Positions 47,508 through 57,620 of a stretch of DNA of 64,000 nt are shown here, one piece after another. This DNA is from Candidatus Hydrogenedentota bacterium (GTDB taxonomy: Bacteria; Hydrogenedentota; Hydrogenedentia; Hydrogenedentales; JAGMZX01), in the NCBI GenBank assembly GCA_029556545.1, contig JAKQEQ010000085.1, positions 19,069-83,068 of the forward strand. The letters are read 5' to 3'. Within the stretch, counting starts at the first letter, position 1. Each line of letters opens with the position of its first letter. The position numbers were made by a program, and so were the translations under genes. A model generated the notes under the pieces. The model was not told the DNA's origin. It was given only the letters and a program-made list of their open reading frames with translations, and ran no database searches.

Positions 47508-48538
47508 ACGCAGGCCCGATGCGTGCGCACCTGTCGCGGATCATGGATGTTCATTTCGACCCGCGGTGGGGCGCGCCTTACTGGCTCGAGCGAGCGCCGC
47601 AACTGGGCTTCGACCCGCGCAGACACGTTGCTTGCCTCGACGATCTTGACCGGTTCGGGCCGTTTCCAACGGACGTGCTCGCTACGCGGCCCATAGAGGA
47701 CTTCATCCCGCGTCGGTTTCACGACCGCCTTCCCGAGTTCATCACGACCGAAACCGGCGGCGCGACGGGGCCGCCGAAACGGACCGCGTTCCGCCGCGAC
47801 GAGTTCGAGGCGGCGTTTGTCGCGCCCTTTCTCGAAGCGGCGGCGCGCGCGCGCTTTCCGCGCAACGTCCACTGGCTCTACATCGGTCCGTCCGGCCCGC
47901 ACGTAATCGGCAAGGCGGCCCGCGCCTGCGCCGTCGCGATGGGCTCGGTTGACCCGTTCATGGTCGATTTCGACCCGCGCTGGGCGCGGCGACTGCCGGA
48001 CGACTCGCTCGCCCGGGAGCGGTATCTCGAACATGTGCTGGCCCAGGCGGGCGCGGTCCTGCGCTCGCAGCGTATCGCCGTGATATTCGCGACACCGCCC
48101 GTGTTGCGCGCCCTCGGCGAACGCCTTCCGCCCGAACTTCGGGAAGCCGTTACGGGCATCCACCTCGGCGGCATGGCGACGGACCCGGAGTTCCAACGTC
48201 GCCTCGGCGAGGAATGGTTTCCGAACGCGGTCGCCCTGTCCGGTTACGGCAACAGCCTCGCGGGGATGTGCCCGCAATTGAAATGTGGTTCCGACGCGCC
48301 GCCGGAATATTATCCGTATGGAAATCGCCTGGTGCTGCGCGTGGATGTCCCCGAGGGCGCGACGCGAGGTCGGGTCCGGTTTCATCGCCTGGACGAGAGC
48401 GCGTTCTTGCCGAACGTGGTCGAGCGCGATGAGGCGGAGCCTGCTGTGGCTGACGCACAAACGCCGGGATTTCAGCGCGAAGGCGTGCGCGATCCGCGCC
48501 CCGCGCGCGATGCGAACGTAAAGACGGGCCTCTACTGA
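47504..48538 (+). CDS. ANL-superfamily (PaaK-like) acyl-activating enzyme, short form
   Basis: 344 aa from the ATG at 47504, which overlaps the MMPL stop; the track's longer version starts inside that gene. 'TTETGGATGPPKRTAF' is a variant of the phosphate-binding loop of adenylate-forming ligases. It is shorter than PaaK (about 430 aa), and the C-terminal swing domain seems reduced, so it may lack the second half-reaction. It might activate a fatty or aromatic acid for the pathway in this operon. The stop overlaps the hydrolase start (TGATG). Some doubt remains about catalytic competence. Confidence 0.7.
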   Translation: MNAGPMRAHLSRIMDVHFDPRWGAPYWLERAPQLGFDPRRHVACLDDLDRFGPFPTDVLATRPIEDFIPRRFHDRLPEFITTETGGATGPPKRTAFRRDEFEAAFVAPFLEAAARARFPRNVHWLYIGPSGPHVIGKAARACAVAMGSVDPFMVDFDPRWARRLPDDSLARERYLEHVLAQAGAVLRSQRIAVIFATPPVLRALGERLPPELREAVTGIHLGGMATDPEFQRRLGEEWFPNAVALSGYGNSLAGMCPQLKCGSDAPPEYYPYGNRLVLRVDVPEGATRGRVRFHRLDESAFLPNVVERDEAEPAVADAQTPGFQREGVRDPRPARDANVKTGLY

Positions 48539-49317
48539 TGAAAGAACACGAGATACTGGAAGAGCGGATCGGTTTCGATGCCGAGGGTCTGCGGCTGGAG
48601 GGCGTCCTCGCCTTTCCCGATACGGGTGCGCCGGACACGGCGTTCCTGGTCCTTGCGCCGCACCCGCACATGGGCGGCACGATGGACAACAACGTCGTGC
48701 GACACCTCGCCCGGCGCGGCGCGGCGGCGGGCGCGCTGACGCTACGGTTCAATTATCGCGGCACGGGCGCGAGTGAAATCCAACTGCCGCCCGGCAAGAG
48801 CGTATTCGACCACTTCTCCGAGATGGAGGCGCAACAACGGTACGAGGAACTGCTGCCCGACGCGATCGGCGCGTTTCGCGCACTGCGCGGGGGACTGGCA
48901 CAAGCGAGTCTTCGAGACGTGCCTGTCCCCGACTTACCCCCGCAAGCGGGGGGGACTGGCACAAGCGAGTATTCGAGACGTGCCTGTCCCCGACTTACCC
49001 GGACCGTGGTTGTCGGGTACTCGCTCGGCGCGGTGATTGCCGGCATGTTGGCCACCGAGGTCTCGCCCACGGCGGTAATCGCAATCAGCCCGCCCGTGCT
49101 GCGCGTGCCGTTGACCGCGTATCGGAAATGCGCCGCGCCAAAATGTTTTGTTGCCGGCGACGACGATTTTGCGTTCGCCTGGGAAGTGTTCTTGCGGGAA
49201 TATGAGCAATTGCCGCAGCCGAAAACCTACCGAAGGCTTGAAGGCTGCGATCACTTCTTCCGCCGCGAGGAAGACCGCGTTTTTCAGGCAATTGCCGATT
49301 GCATCTTTGGTGTTTGA
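48538..49317 (+). CDS. Alpha/beta hydrolase (COG2945-like) with in-frame repeat insertion
   Basis: 259 aa. The family signature 'PHPHMGGTMDNNVV' and 'LRFNYRGTGASE' precede the nucleophile elbow 'GYSLG' with Ser162; acid and His candidates are in 'GDDDFAF' and 'GCDHFF'. Relatives of this group are about 220 aa. The excess is residues about 118-154, 'GGLAQASLRDVPVPDLP' onward, translated from two copies of a dispersed repeat just before the elbow strand. Last gene of the SCP2-MMPL-ANL operon, possibly a thioesterase or lipase for the same lipid. Confidence 0.87.
   Translation: MKEHEILEERIGFDAEGLRLEGVLAFPDTGAPDTAFLVLAPHPHMGGTMDNNVVRHLARRGAAAGALTLRFNYRGTGASEIQLPPGKSVFDHFSEMEAQQRYEELLPDAIGAFRALRGGLAQASLRDVPVPDLPPQAGGTGTSEYSRRACPRLTRTVVVGYSLGAVIAGMLATEVSPTAVIAISPPVLRVPLTAYRKCAAPKCFVAGDDDFAFAWEVFLREYEQLPQPKTYRRLEGCDHFFRREEDRVFQAIADCIFGV
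48889..49000 (+). repeat. Two family B repeats inside the hydrolase gene
   Basis: Copies of GGGGGACTGGCACAAGCGAG...GTGCCTGTCCCCGACTTACC spaced 61 nt apart. Ends form a 12-nt inverted repeat (11 of 12 paired). Because 61 is not a multiple of 3, the copies are read in different frames, yet neither creates a stop. Confidence 0.88.
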
Positions 49318-49326
49318 GGATGGTCA

Positions 49327-49349
49327 ATTCCGCGGGTCCCACCCGGAAT
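49327..49349. terminator. Hairpin between convergent genes
   Basis: ATTCCG(C)GGGT and ACCCGGAAT pair around a short loop with one bulge, between the hydrolase and obgE stops. No T tract on either side, so function as a terminator is only possible. Confidence 0.35.
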
Positions 49350-49389
49350 CGGCCGCTACGTGTCGTCGCACGCCAGGGGTGCGTCTCCG

Positions 49390-50935
<1,546 letters not shown>

Positions 50936-50947
50936 GACGCCTCTCCT

Positions 50948-51259
50948 CTAGGCCTGAATGTCCTGCACGCGCAGGGCCGTGTAGTATTGCCGATGTCCGC
51001 GGGTCTTGTGGTAGTTTTTCCGCTTCTTGTACTTGAACACGCGGATTTTCTTGGCGCGGTCCTGCTCGACGACCCGGCACACGACCTTCGCCGCCGCCAA
51101 GGCCGCCGGGTCGGTCACGATCGCGTCGTCCGTGGCGATAAGCGCCACCTGATCGAGTTCGACCGTATCGCCTTCCGCCGCGTCGATTTTCTCGACGCGG
51201 ACCGTGTCGCCCACGGCCATCTTGTACTGTTTACCGCCCGTATTCACTACCGCGTACAT
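50948..51259 (-). CDS. rplU: 50S ribosomal protein L21
   Basis: 103 aa, typical length. '[20 protein letters not shown]' at the N-terminus and '[14 protein letters not shown]' near the C-terminus are L21 signatures; GGAG lies 8 nt before the ATG. It is followed after 12 nt by rpmA. nadX, 45 nt upstream on the same strand, may share the transcript. Confidence 0.99.
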   Translation of the reverse strand: MYAVVNTGGKQYKMAVGDTVRVEKIDAAEGDTVELDQVALIATDDAIVTDPAALAAAKVVCRVVEQDRAKKIRVFKYKKRKNYHKTRGHRQYYTALRVQDIQA

Positions 51260-51304
51260 GTGTTGTCTCCGTTCTCCGAGCCGGTTCCGTCCGCCTTGCG
51301 ACGC

Positions 51305-52117
51305 TTACCGGCGACGCGCCTCGAAGGCCCTTGCGGCGGCGCGCAGCTCGGCTATCGCCGAGAGCGAGGCGAGATAGCTCGACTTCGCGTTGCGGGGCGA
51401 CGGCAGGTTGATCGTCGTCGTCTGCAACCGGCCGAACGCGCCTTCCGCCACGACCTCGTGGCTGTTTTCCGTTGCCTTCGGGTCCGCGATAATCCGAACC
51501 CGCGTTTCCGTCGGCCCGATGCCCACGAGGCTGAGCGCGCCGGCCACGTTCACATTCGCCGGGAACGCCTTGCACGCCTCGAGGGCCGAACCCTCGAACA
51601 CGACCTTCGGCTCTTTCAACGCCGAAAGGTCGATGTTATGATCCTTCAAGTACGGCGCGCCCTCGAGGCCCTTCGGCGGCTTGCGCGTCGTCAACGTCAC
51701 GCTATGCAGCCCGGCTTCTATCGCCGCGCGCACCGCATCCAGACCGGCCAGCGCCCCCGAAGGGATGCGCACCTCGATCTTGCGCGCCCGCGCTTGCTCG
51801 AGCAGGTCGGGCCGCTGCATCAAACCGCCCACGCTCATGATCAGGCAGTCCCGATAATGCCGGATTGCCGCCTCGATCACGGCAGGCACCGCGTCCGCCA
51901 CCGCGCACTCGACCAGGAAGTCCACCCGTCCCGCGTTCTCCTCGAGAGAGCAAACCTCCGCTTCGAGCTGGAACGACCGCTTGAGCAGTTGCGCTTTCTT
52001 CTCGTCTGTATCCGTCAGGGCGACCAATGCCGCCGGAATATCGCCCTTTTGTAAGGCAATACACAAATCGGCGCCAATGTTTCCGCACCCGATCAAGCCC
52101 ACGCTCATCTTGACCAT
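51305..52117 (-). CDS. nadX: L-aspartate dehydrogenase
   Basis: 270 aa from the ATG at 52117 (GGAGACG upstream). Rossmann motif 'GLIGCGNIGADL', then 'SVGGLMQRPDLLEQA', 'PSGALAGLDAVRAA' and 'ANVNVAGALSLVGIGP', matching archaeal/Thermotoga-type aspartate dehydrogenase. It oxidises aspartate to iminoaspartate, which can feed quinolinate and NAD synthesis in place of NadB. nadA and nadC are not in the window. Confidence 0.92.
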   Translation of the reverse strand: MVKMSVGLIGCGNIGADLCIALQKGDIPAALVALTDTDEKKAQLLKRSFQLEAEVCSLEENAGRVDFLVECAVADAVPAVIEAAIRHYRDCLIMSVGGLMQRPDLLEQARARKIEVRIPSGALAGLDAVRAAIEAGLHSVTLTTRKPPKGLEGAPYLKDHNIDLSALKEPKVVFEGSALEACKAFPANVNVAGALSLVGIGPTETRVRIIADPKATENSHEVVAEGAFGRLQTTTINLPSPRNAKSSYLASLSAIAELRAAARAFEARRR

Positions 52118-52218
52118 GGGGCGTCTCCACACAAGGGGGAAAATAAAGACGGCATTTCGCGTGCGGGAACAACGTTCAGCCGCCGCCCGCGCAAGGCCGT
52201 AACCGCACACGGAGCCGA

Positions 52219-52248
52219 AAGATAGCATATGCGCCCGGAATGTGTCAA
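52219..52248 (-). promoter_or_regulatory. Sigma70-type promoter upstream of nadX-rplU-rpmA-obgE
   Basis: On the minus strand: TTGACA, 18-nt spacer, TATCTT. It lies about 100 nt upstream of nadX and is the likely promoter for the ribosomal-protein operon too. Confidence 0.6.
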
Positions 52249-52345
52249 CTTTACGAACCAGTCCGCGAATCGCGGCCCGGAATTCCGTCACGGGAGGTAA
52301 CGTCGTGCCAATTGCGAACTTAGCCGCTGCCGCTGCCGCGCTCCG

Positions 52346-53581
52346 TCAGCCGCCAACCACCGCCATCGCCGCTTCGGCCCACTGGAACAGGCGCTCAGGC
52401 TGATAGCGCACCGTGCTGATGTCTTTGAGGATGATTTCCAGCGGGCATCCGTACTGTTCGCAGACGGTCCGGGTCGCCAGCAGGTCCTGCCGCACACGCT
52501 CGGGCTCGAAGGTGTCGAAGGCCAGGAACGCCGGGTTGGGTTTCCGCGAATAGACAAAGTCCCGGCCAATCGCCGCCGCGCCGCGATCCTCGTTGACCCA
52601 CGGGCTCATCGAGACCTTGCGCACGTTGGGGATCATGCGCACCTCGTCCATCTTCCCGTCCAGCGGGTCGCAGCACCCGTAGTAGACCAGTCCAAAGCGT
52701 TCGCATATGCGGCTTGCGTAGTCCACCTCAAATTCCTTGAACATCCGCGGCGAGACCGTCGAGAACATCTGCGCGAGGCCGAACATCCAGAGGTCCCTTG
52801 TCCGCGGGCGCCCGGGGTCGTAGCCCGGAGCGGGCAGCTCGTCGGTATATGCGCCGGTGCAGTGAATGACGCTCTGGGGTTCGCACAGGAGTCCCTGTTC
52901 CTCCAATTGGTCCAGCATGGATAGGTAGCCTTCGGTCATGCGGTCCGCCAGCCGGTGCATGTAGTCCGGTTTCTCGATGAGGGCGTAGAGCGCGTTTTCG
53001 ACGCCCATCCACGTGCTGATCGGGTCCCATAACGAGAGGTACGGGTCCTCGCCCCAGGGCCGCACTTCCAACAAGCCGTCGAATAGCTCGTGCGCCACCG
53101 CAAGGCGACGGTTGGTCTCCGTCGCGTCGTGGCTTATCCGGGGCGTCTGAATTCGTTCGAGGTCCGCTTCGGTCTGAAATTGGTTATGGAAGTGATGTCC
53201 CAGGACCGCGCTCGTCGGGTCCATTGCCACGGTGTCCTCAAGTACAAGGATACCGAAGCCAGTGTTGTGGATTGCCTTGGGCACGCGAACGAACGGCTCG
53301 ACCACCATGTCCACTCGGAAGTGGTTCCACTGAAAGAGGGTACGCCGGAATTGTTCCTCGTAACCGCGGCATTCCGGGTCCGCGCAGCGCGGCGTCAACT
53401 CGTCGGCTACATTCATTTCATTCCAACAGACCTGGTCGATCATCACCATCGGCCGCGCCGGGTCACGGGCGTTCAACCTGCGCCAAAGCGTCCGTTTTTC
53501 CTCCTGCACCGGCAGCGCGGCGATATCCGCGACACGCGCCGCGAGTTCGCGCACGATGGCCGCATCATTCTTGTTCAGCAT
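52346..53581 (-). CDS. Uroporphyrinogen-decarboxylase-like protein
   Basis: 411 aa from the ATG at 53581. It has the UroD superfamily look ('VVEPFVRVPKAIHNTGFGI', 'YYGCCDPLDGKMDEV', 'MSPWVNED') but not the residues of true HemE. Relatives act as corrinoid-linked methyltransferases or are uncharacterised, and they are often abundant in Hydrogenedentota, Lentisphaerae and Planctomycetota. It differs strongly from the UroD-like protein at 10311, so the two are not recent duplicates. No corrinoid-protein gene is beside it. A -10-like TACAAT lies about 40 nt upstream. Confidence 0.83.
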   Translation of the reverse strand: MLNKNDAAIVRELAARVADIAALPVQEEKRTLWRRLNARDPARPMVMIDQVCWNEMNVADELTPRCADPECRGYEEQFRRTLFQWNHFRVDMVVEPFVRVPKAIHNTGFGILVLEDTVAMDPTSAVLGHHFHNQFQTEADLERIQTPRISHDATETNRRLAVAHELFDGLLEVRPWGEDPYLSLWDPISTWMGVENALYALIEKPDYMHRLADRMTEGYLSMLDQLEEQGLLCEPQSVIHCTGAYTDELPAPGYDPGRPRTRDLWMFGLAQMFSTVSPRMFKEFEVDYASRICERFGLVYYGCCDPLDGKMDEVRMIPNVRKVSMSPWVNEDRGAAAIGRDFVYSRKPNPAFLAFDTFEPERVRQDLLATRTVCEQYGCPLEIILKDISTVRYQPERLFQWAEAAMAVVGG

Positions 53582-53631
53582 GTCGAAATCCGTCTTTCGG
53601 TTGTTCCCACCGAATGGGGATTGTACACCAG

Positions 53632-53655
53632 GCATGGACGATAGGGACGATATGG
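53632..53655. repeat. Short 'atggac' repeat
   Basis: 'ATGGACGATAGGGACGATAT' plus GGAC, related to runs near 14169, 61665 and 61767. It is in the gap between the UroD-like and Fe-ADH genes. Confidence 0.55.
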
Positions 53656-53747
53656 ACAGCCTCGACCCGGACATTTCCAGGACATAGTGCAAGCACAATG
53701 TCGTCGTGGGAAATCATGTCGGGGTTGCTGAGTGCTTCCGCGTGCGC

Positions 53748-54935
53748 TTACAGACACGCGCGGAGCAGCGCGGCGATCTCGCCGTCGGTAAGTGGCACGG
53801 GATTGTTCTTATTGCTCGCGCCGGCAACGAAGCCGGGCAGATCGGATTCCGCGATGCCGAACCGGGTCAATCGCGGCATGGCGAGCATTTCGGTCCAGTT
53901 CTCCAGCGCTTCGATCAGGACCGCACAGCCCGTCTCCGTGGCCTCCCGCGCGCGGTCCGAAAACAGGGCGCCTACCCGCGCGTACTTGATCAGGGCTGGA
54001 TGGTCGCGGCGCCCCTCGTCGAAAAGCCGCCGGATAGTGGCGCTTGTAGCCGCGGCGACAAGCGCGCCGCAGACCGCCCCGTGCGGCGCGTCGAAGCGCG
54101 CGCCAATCGGCGAGGCAAGGCCGTGCACCACACCGAGCCCCGCGTTTGCCAGCACGATGCCGGAGACAAGGGCGGCATAGGCCATACCGGTGCGGGCCTC
54201 GATGTCGTGGGATCCTTCCTGGAACGCGCGAGGTAGACCTCGGATAACGTGATCGAGCCCGCTGATCGCCAGAGCGTCGGTCATGGGCGAGGCCTTGATG
54301 GACACATACGCTTCGAGCAACTGGGTGAAGGCGTCCATGCCGCAGGCGGCGGTTACGTGCGGCGGGCACGTCAGTGCGAGTTCCGGGTCCACCAGGGCCA
54401 CGTCTGGCACAAGACCATCGTGGCGCAGCGATTTCTTGAAGCCGTCAGGCCCGACCCGACTCAGCACCGCGTTCTTGGTCGCCTCGCTGCCGGTGCCGGC
54501 GGTCGTCGGAACGGCTACAAAAGGAATCTTTGCGCCATCGGGGAGTTCCTTATTCCCAACGTCTTCCAGGTACTCCGCGACCGGTTCTCGACGGGGCAAC
54601 ATGGCGGAAATCGCCTTACCGGCATCGACTACGCTGCCGCCGCCCCAAGCGACAACTACCCGCACACCACGGTCCGCGTGTGCCGCTACCGCGGCGTCCA
54701 CCAGTTCCGGGGTCGGCTCGCCGTCCACGTGGACGTGTACGCAGTCCGTGCCTGCCTTCCGCACTTCGGCTATGGCGGCATCCCACGCCGGACCCGCATA
54801 CGAGGCCCTGCCCGTGACGAAGAGTGGCGGCCCGCCATATCCGGCGAGAATCCGGCCCAACTGACCCCGCGCGCGAACGCCGAAAAGAATGCGGGGCGTG
54901 CGCGCGAAGCCAAACGCGGGCACTGTGACACTCAT
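53748..54935 (-). CDS. Iron-containing (type III) alcohol dehydrogenase
   Basis: 395 aa. NAD(P)-binding 'GGGSVVDAGKAISA' and 'PTTAGTGSEAT', and metal-binding His residues in 'GLGVVHGLASPIGARF' and 'DAPHGAVCGAL'. The enzyme interconverts an alcohol and aldehyde or ketone; substrate not readable. Its ATG overlaps the stop of the ankyrin-repeat gene (ATGA), so translation is coupled to that exported protein, which is odd for a cytoplasmic enzyme. Confidence 0.94.
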   Translation of the reverse strand: MSVTVPAFGFARTPRILFGVRARGQLGRILAGYGGPPLFVTGRASYAGPAWDAAIAEVRKAGTDCVHVHVDGEPTPELVDAAVAAHADRGVRVVVAWGGGSVVDAGKAISAMLPRREPVAEYLEDVGNKELPDGAKIPFVAVPTTAGTGSEATKNAVLSRVGPDGFKKSLRHDGLVPDVALVDPELALTCPPHVTAACGMDAFTQLLEAYVSIKASPMTDALAISGLDHVIRGLPRAFQEGSHDIEARTGMAYAALVSGIVLANAGLGVVHGLASPIGARFDAPHGAVCGALVAAATSATIRRLFDEGRRDHPALIKYARVGALFSDRAREATETGCAVLIEALENWTEMLAMPRLTRFGIAESDLPGFVAGASNKNNPVPLTDGEIAALLRACL

Positions 54936-57586
54936 GAGCCCGTTTCGCCTCGGCCCGGCGAGACGAATGACCGAATGAGCGCGGCGGCGTCCTCTTGGCC
55001 GCTATCGCGCGCGACGTCCTCCGCCGTCTTGCCGGTTCCGTCCTTCAACGCCTTGTCCACGCCGCGCTCGAGCAGGAATTGCGCCACCTCGATGTGGCTG
55101 GCGGCCGCCGCGTCATGCAACGGCGAACGCAGGCACACGTCACCCGGCGCGGGGACTAATCGGGCGCCTATGTCGGCGAGCCATTCGACGATATCGAGAT
55201 GTCCCTCCTGCGCAGCGATGTTGACGAGGGGGACGCCGAAGACGGCGGCGTCGATGAACTCGGGATGTCGTTCCAGAAGGCGCTGCATGGCCGGCAAGTC
55301 GCCGGTCTGCGCGGCCTGGCCCAAATCGTCCAACAAGACGGCGCGCAGGTAGTTCGCCGATTGATCAAGCCCTCGAATCTGGCCGATTTGGAAGGGCGTC
55401 AGTCCGACGGGACTCGGGCGGTCCTCCGCCAGTTCGAGGACGACCGCCAAGGGCGTCTTGTTGGCGTGATTGACAGCCACAATATCCGCACCCCGGCCAA
55501 TCAGCAGGCGCGCCAGCCGGTGGAAACCGCCCGCCACGGCCAAGTGAAGGGGGGTATTGCCGTCGGCGTCGCAGGCATTGATATCGACGCCCTGGAGGAT
55601 GAACAACTGGCCCGGGCCCCAGTGGCCGTGGGCGGAAGAGATATGCAGCGCGAGCTGCCCGTCCTTGGTCGGCACGTGCATGTCCGCGCCGTGCATGACC
55701 AGGGCCTTTACAATCACCACATTACCCCTCCTCGATGCGACATGCAGCGGCGTCCAGCCGCGATCATCGACCGCGTTAATATCAGACCCGAGCGTCAAGA
55801 GGTAATCGACCGTTTCCGGGGCGCCGCGTTCGACGGCCATGTGTAGCGGTGTGTAACGGGCGTGATCCGTATGCGAGACATCGGCGTCGAGAGAGACCAG
55901 GTACTTCACCGCCTCGCTTGTCTGAGAGTCCATGGCGGCGTAGAGGGGGGTCTGCCCCGCATGGTCTGTCGCCTTCGGGTCGGCGCCACGCTCCACCAGC
56001 ACCTTGGCGACTTCGAGCAAGTCCGCGCTCAGGGCGGTGAAAAGCGGTGTTCGGCCGGCGGCCGTGCGCGCTTCGATGTCGGCGCCGCGTTCGATCAGGA
56101 AAAGGGCGAGGTCTTTGTGTCCATGCATCAGCGCGGTGTGCAGCGGCGTGCAGTCATTGCGGTCGCGCGTTTCCAGGTTCACCCCGTAATCCAGCAGGAA
56201 GGCCGCCAGTTCCTGTTGCCCTGCCTCGACGGCCAATTGCAGGGTGTCACGCCCCTCCTTGTCCTGCAGCAGCGGGTCGGCGTCGCCGCGCAAGAGGAGA
56301 TCCACTATCCGCGTGTGGCCGGCCAGGGTAGCGACGTCCAGCGGCGCGCGCCGGAGCCGGTCCCGCGCGTTGACGTCGGCGCCGCGGTCGATCAACAACT
56401 GGGCGATTTCCCCACGGTTCATTTCAGAGGCCAGATGCAACGGCGTAAACGCCACGCGGTCCTTGGCGTCGATGTAGGCGCCATTGTCCAGCATAAGCGC
56501 GATCATGTCCGGGCGATTGGCCTCGACCGCCAAGTGCAGGATCGTATACCCTCGAAAATCAACCTGGTTGATGTTCGCGCCGCGGTCCAACAGGAAGGAT
56601 GCCATCTCCGTCGTGCCGGTTCGCGCCGTCCGCAACAAGACGGACTCGCTTCGAGCGGCGGGGGAGGATTCATTGATATCCAGGCCCTTTGACAGAAGAA
56701 AATCGATCATGTCGTATTGACTCTGGTCCACCGCAATGGAAAGTGCGGTCACGCCCTCGACCGTGGACGCGCGGATGTCCGCACCCCTGTTGAGCAGGTA
56801 TTCAACCATTTCCCGGTCATCCATGATCACCGCTGTCATGAGCGGCGTCACGCCCTGGGACATGCCCGCGCGGGGGCTGACGTCTGCATGGTCAACGGCA
56901 TCCCGCGATTCGGAAAAGTAGGCTTCGAGCGTGCCATAGTCACGGTACCTGACGGCCAGATCAATGCTGTAGCGAAAACCGCGGTCCCCCAACGCGCGCA
57001 CCACGTTCCACCGCTCATTCTTCGCGGCAAGAAACAGTGGTTCTGTGTGCGTCTCCTCATTGATGGTAAGATCGGGATCCGCGCGCGCATCGATCAGGGC
57101 CAGTACGGCCTCGGGAAGCCCCTGTTCGGCGGCCACGTGCATGGGCGTGTAGTGCGCGTCGTTCCGCGCGTTCAGGTCGGTGCCGCGCGCGGCAAGATGC
57201 CCAATCATATAGACATCATTCGCCGCTGCGGCGAGGTGCAGCGCCGAGTTGCCCAGCATATCCCGCACGTTGAGGTCGCAGCCCGCCTTCAGCAATTCCT
57301 CGACAAGATGGGCATTCCCGCTCTTGGCGGCGACAAGGAGCGCATCTTCCCCTGCCTCGTTTCTATCCGAGAGGTCTACCCCGGCCTCGATGAAATCAAT
57401 GCACGCATACAGGTCGCCCGCGGCCGTGGCGCTCAACAAGGTCGCGTATACGGCTTTTTCGGCAGCCGACTCCGCCGGGGACACCACTTCGGGCGGCGCG
57501 GGAGGTTCCGTCCCTTCCGGGGCGTCCACTTGCATCGCGCCCACAAGCACCAGCCACGCCGGAATCACCAAGTACCACGCCTTCAT
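54932..57586 (-). CDS. Exported ankyrin-repeat protein
   Basis: 884 aa from the ATG at 57586, preceded by AGGAG. Signal peptide 'WYLVIPAWLVLVGAMQVDA', then a short Pro-rich stretch and roughly two dozen ankyrin repeats ('TPLHVAARRGN'-type, with 'GADIEARTAAGRTPLFTAL', 'LLDRGANINQVDFRGYTIL'). The array is interrupted near residues 175-225 and 740-780 by less regular segments. It has no other domain and should bind partners in the periplasm or outside. The operon partner is an Fe-alcohol dehydrogenase. Confidence 0.9.
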   Translation of the reverse strand: MKAWYLVIPAWLVLVGAMQVDAPEGTEPPAPPEVVSPAESAAEKAVYATLLSATAAGDLYACIDFIEAGVDLSDRNEAGEDALLVAAKSGNAHLVEELLKAGCDLNVRDMLGNSALHLAAAANDVYMIGHLAARGTDLNARNDAHYTPMHVAAEQGLPEAVLALIDARADPDLTINEETHTEPLFLAAKNERWNVVRALGDRGFRYSIDLAVRYRDYGTLEAYFSESRDAVDHADVSPRAGMSQGVTPLMTAVIMDDREMVEYLLNRGADIRASTVEGVTALSIAVDQSQYDMIDFLLSKGLDINESSPAARSESVLLRTARTGTTEMASFLLDRGANINQVDFRGYTILHLAVEANRPDMIALMLDNGAYIDAKDRVAFTPLHLASEMNRGEIAQLLIDRGADVNARDRLRRAPLDVATLAGHTRIVDLLLRGDADPLLQDKEGRDTLQLAVEAGQQELAAFLLDYGVNLETRDRNDCTPLHTALMHGHKDLALFLIERGADIEARTAAGRTPLFTALSADLLEVAKVLVERGADPKATDHAGQTPLYAAMDSQTSEAVKYLVSLDADVSHTDHARYTPLHMAVERGAPETVDYLLTLGSDINAVDDRGWTPLHVASRRGNVVIVKALVMHGADMHVPTKDGQLALHISSAHGHWGPGQLFILQGVDINACDADGNTPLHLAVAGGFHRLARLLIGRGADIVAVNHANKTPLAVVLELAEDRPSPVGLTPFQIGQIRGLDQSANYLRAVLLDDLGQAAQTGDLPAMQRLLERHPEFIDAAVFGVPLVNIAAQEGHLDIVEWLADIGARLVPAPGDVCLRSPLHDAAAASHIEVAQFLLERGVDKALKDGTGKTAEDVARDSGQEDAAALIRSFVSPGRGETGS

Positions 57587-57620
57587 ACAGGCATTCTCCT
57601 TCGTACTGTCAAGATCACGG

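Noticed and set aside
48889-49000. Possible CRISPR-like pair of repeats
   Set aside because: Only two copies, themselves palindromic, inside a hydrolase gene, and the same unit occurs alone in the MMPL gene; no spacers or cas genes.
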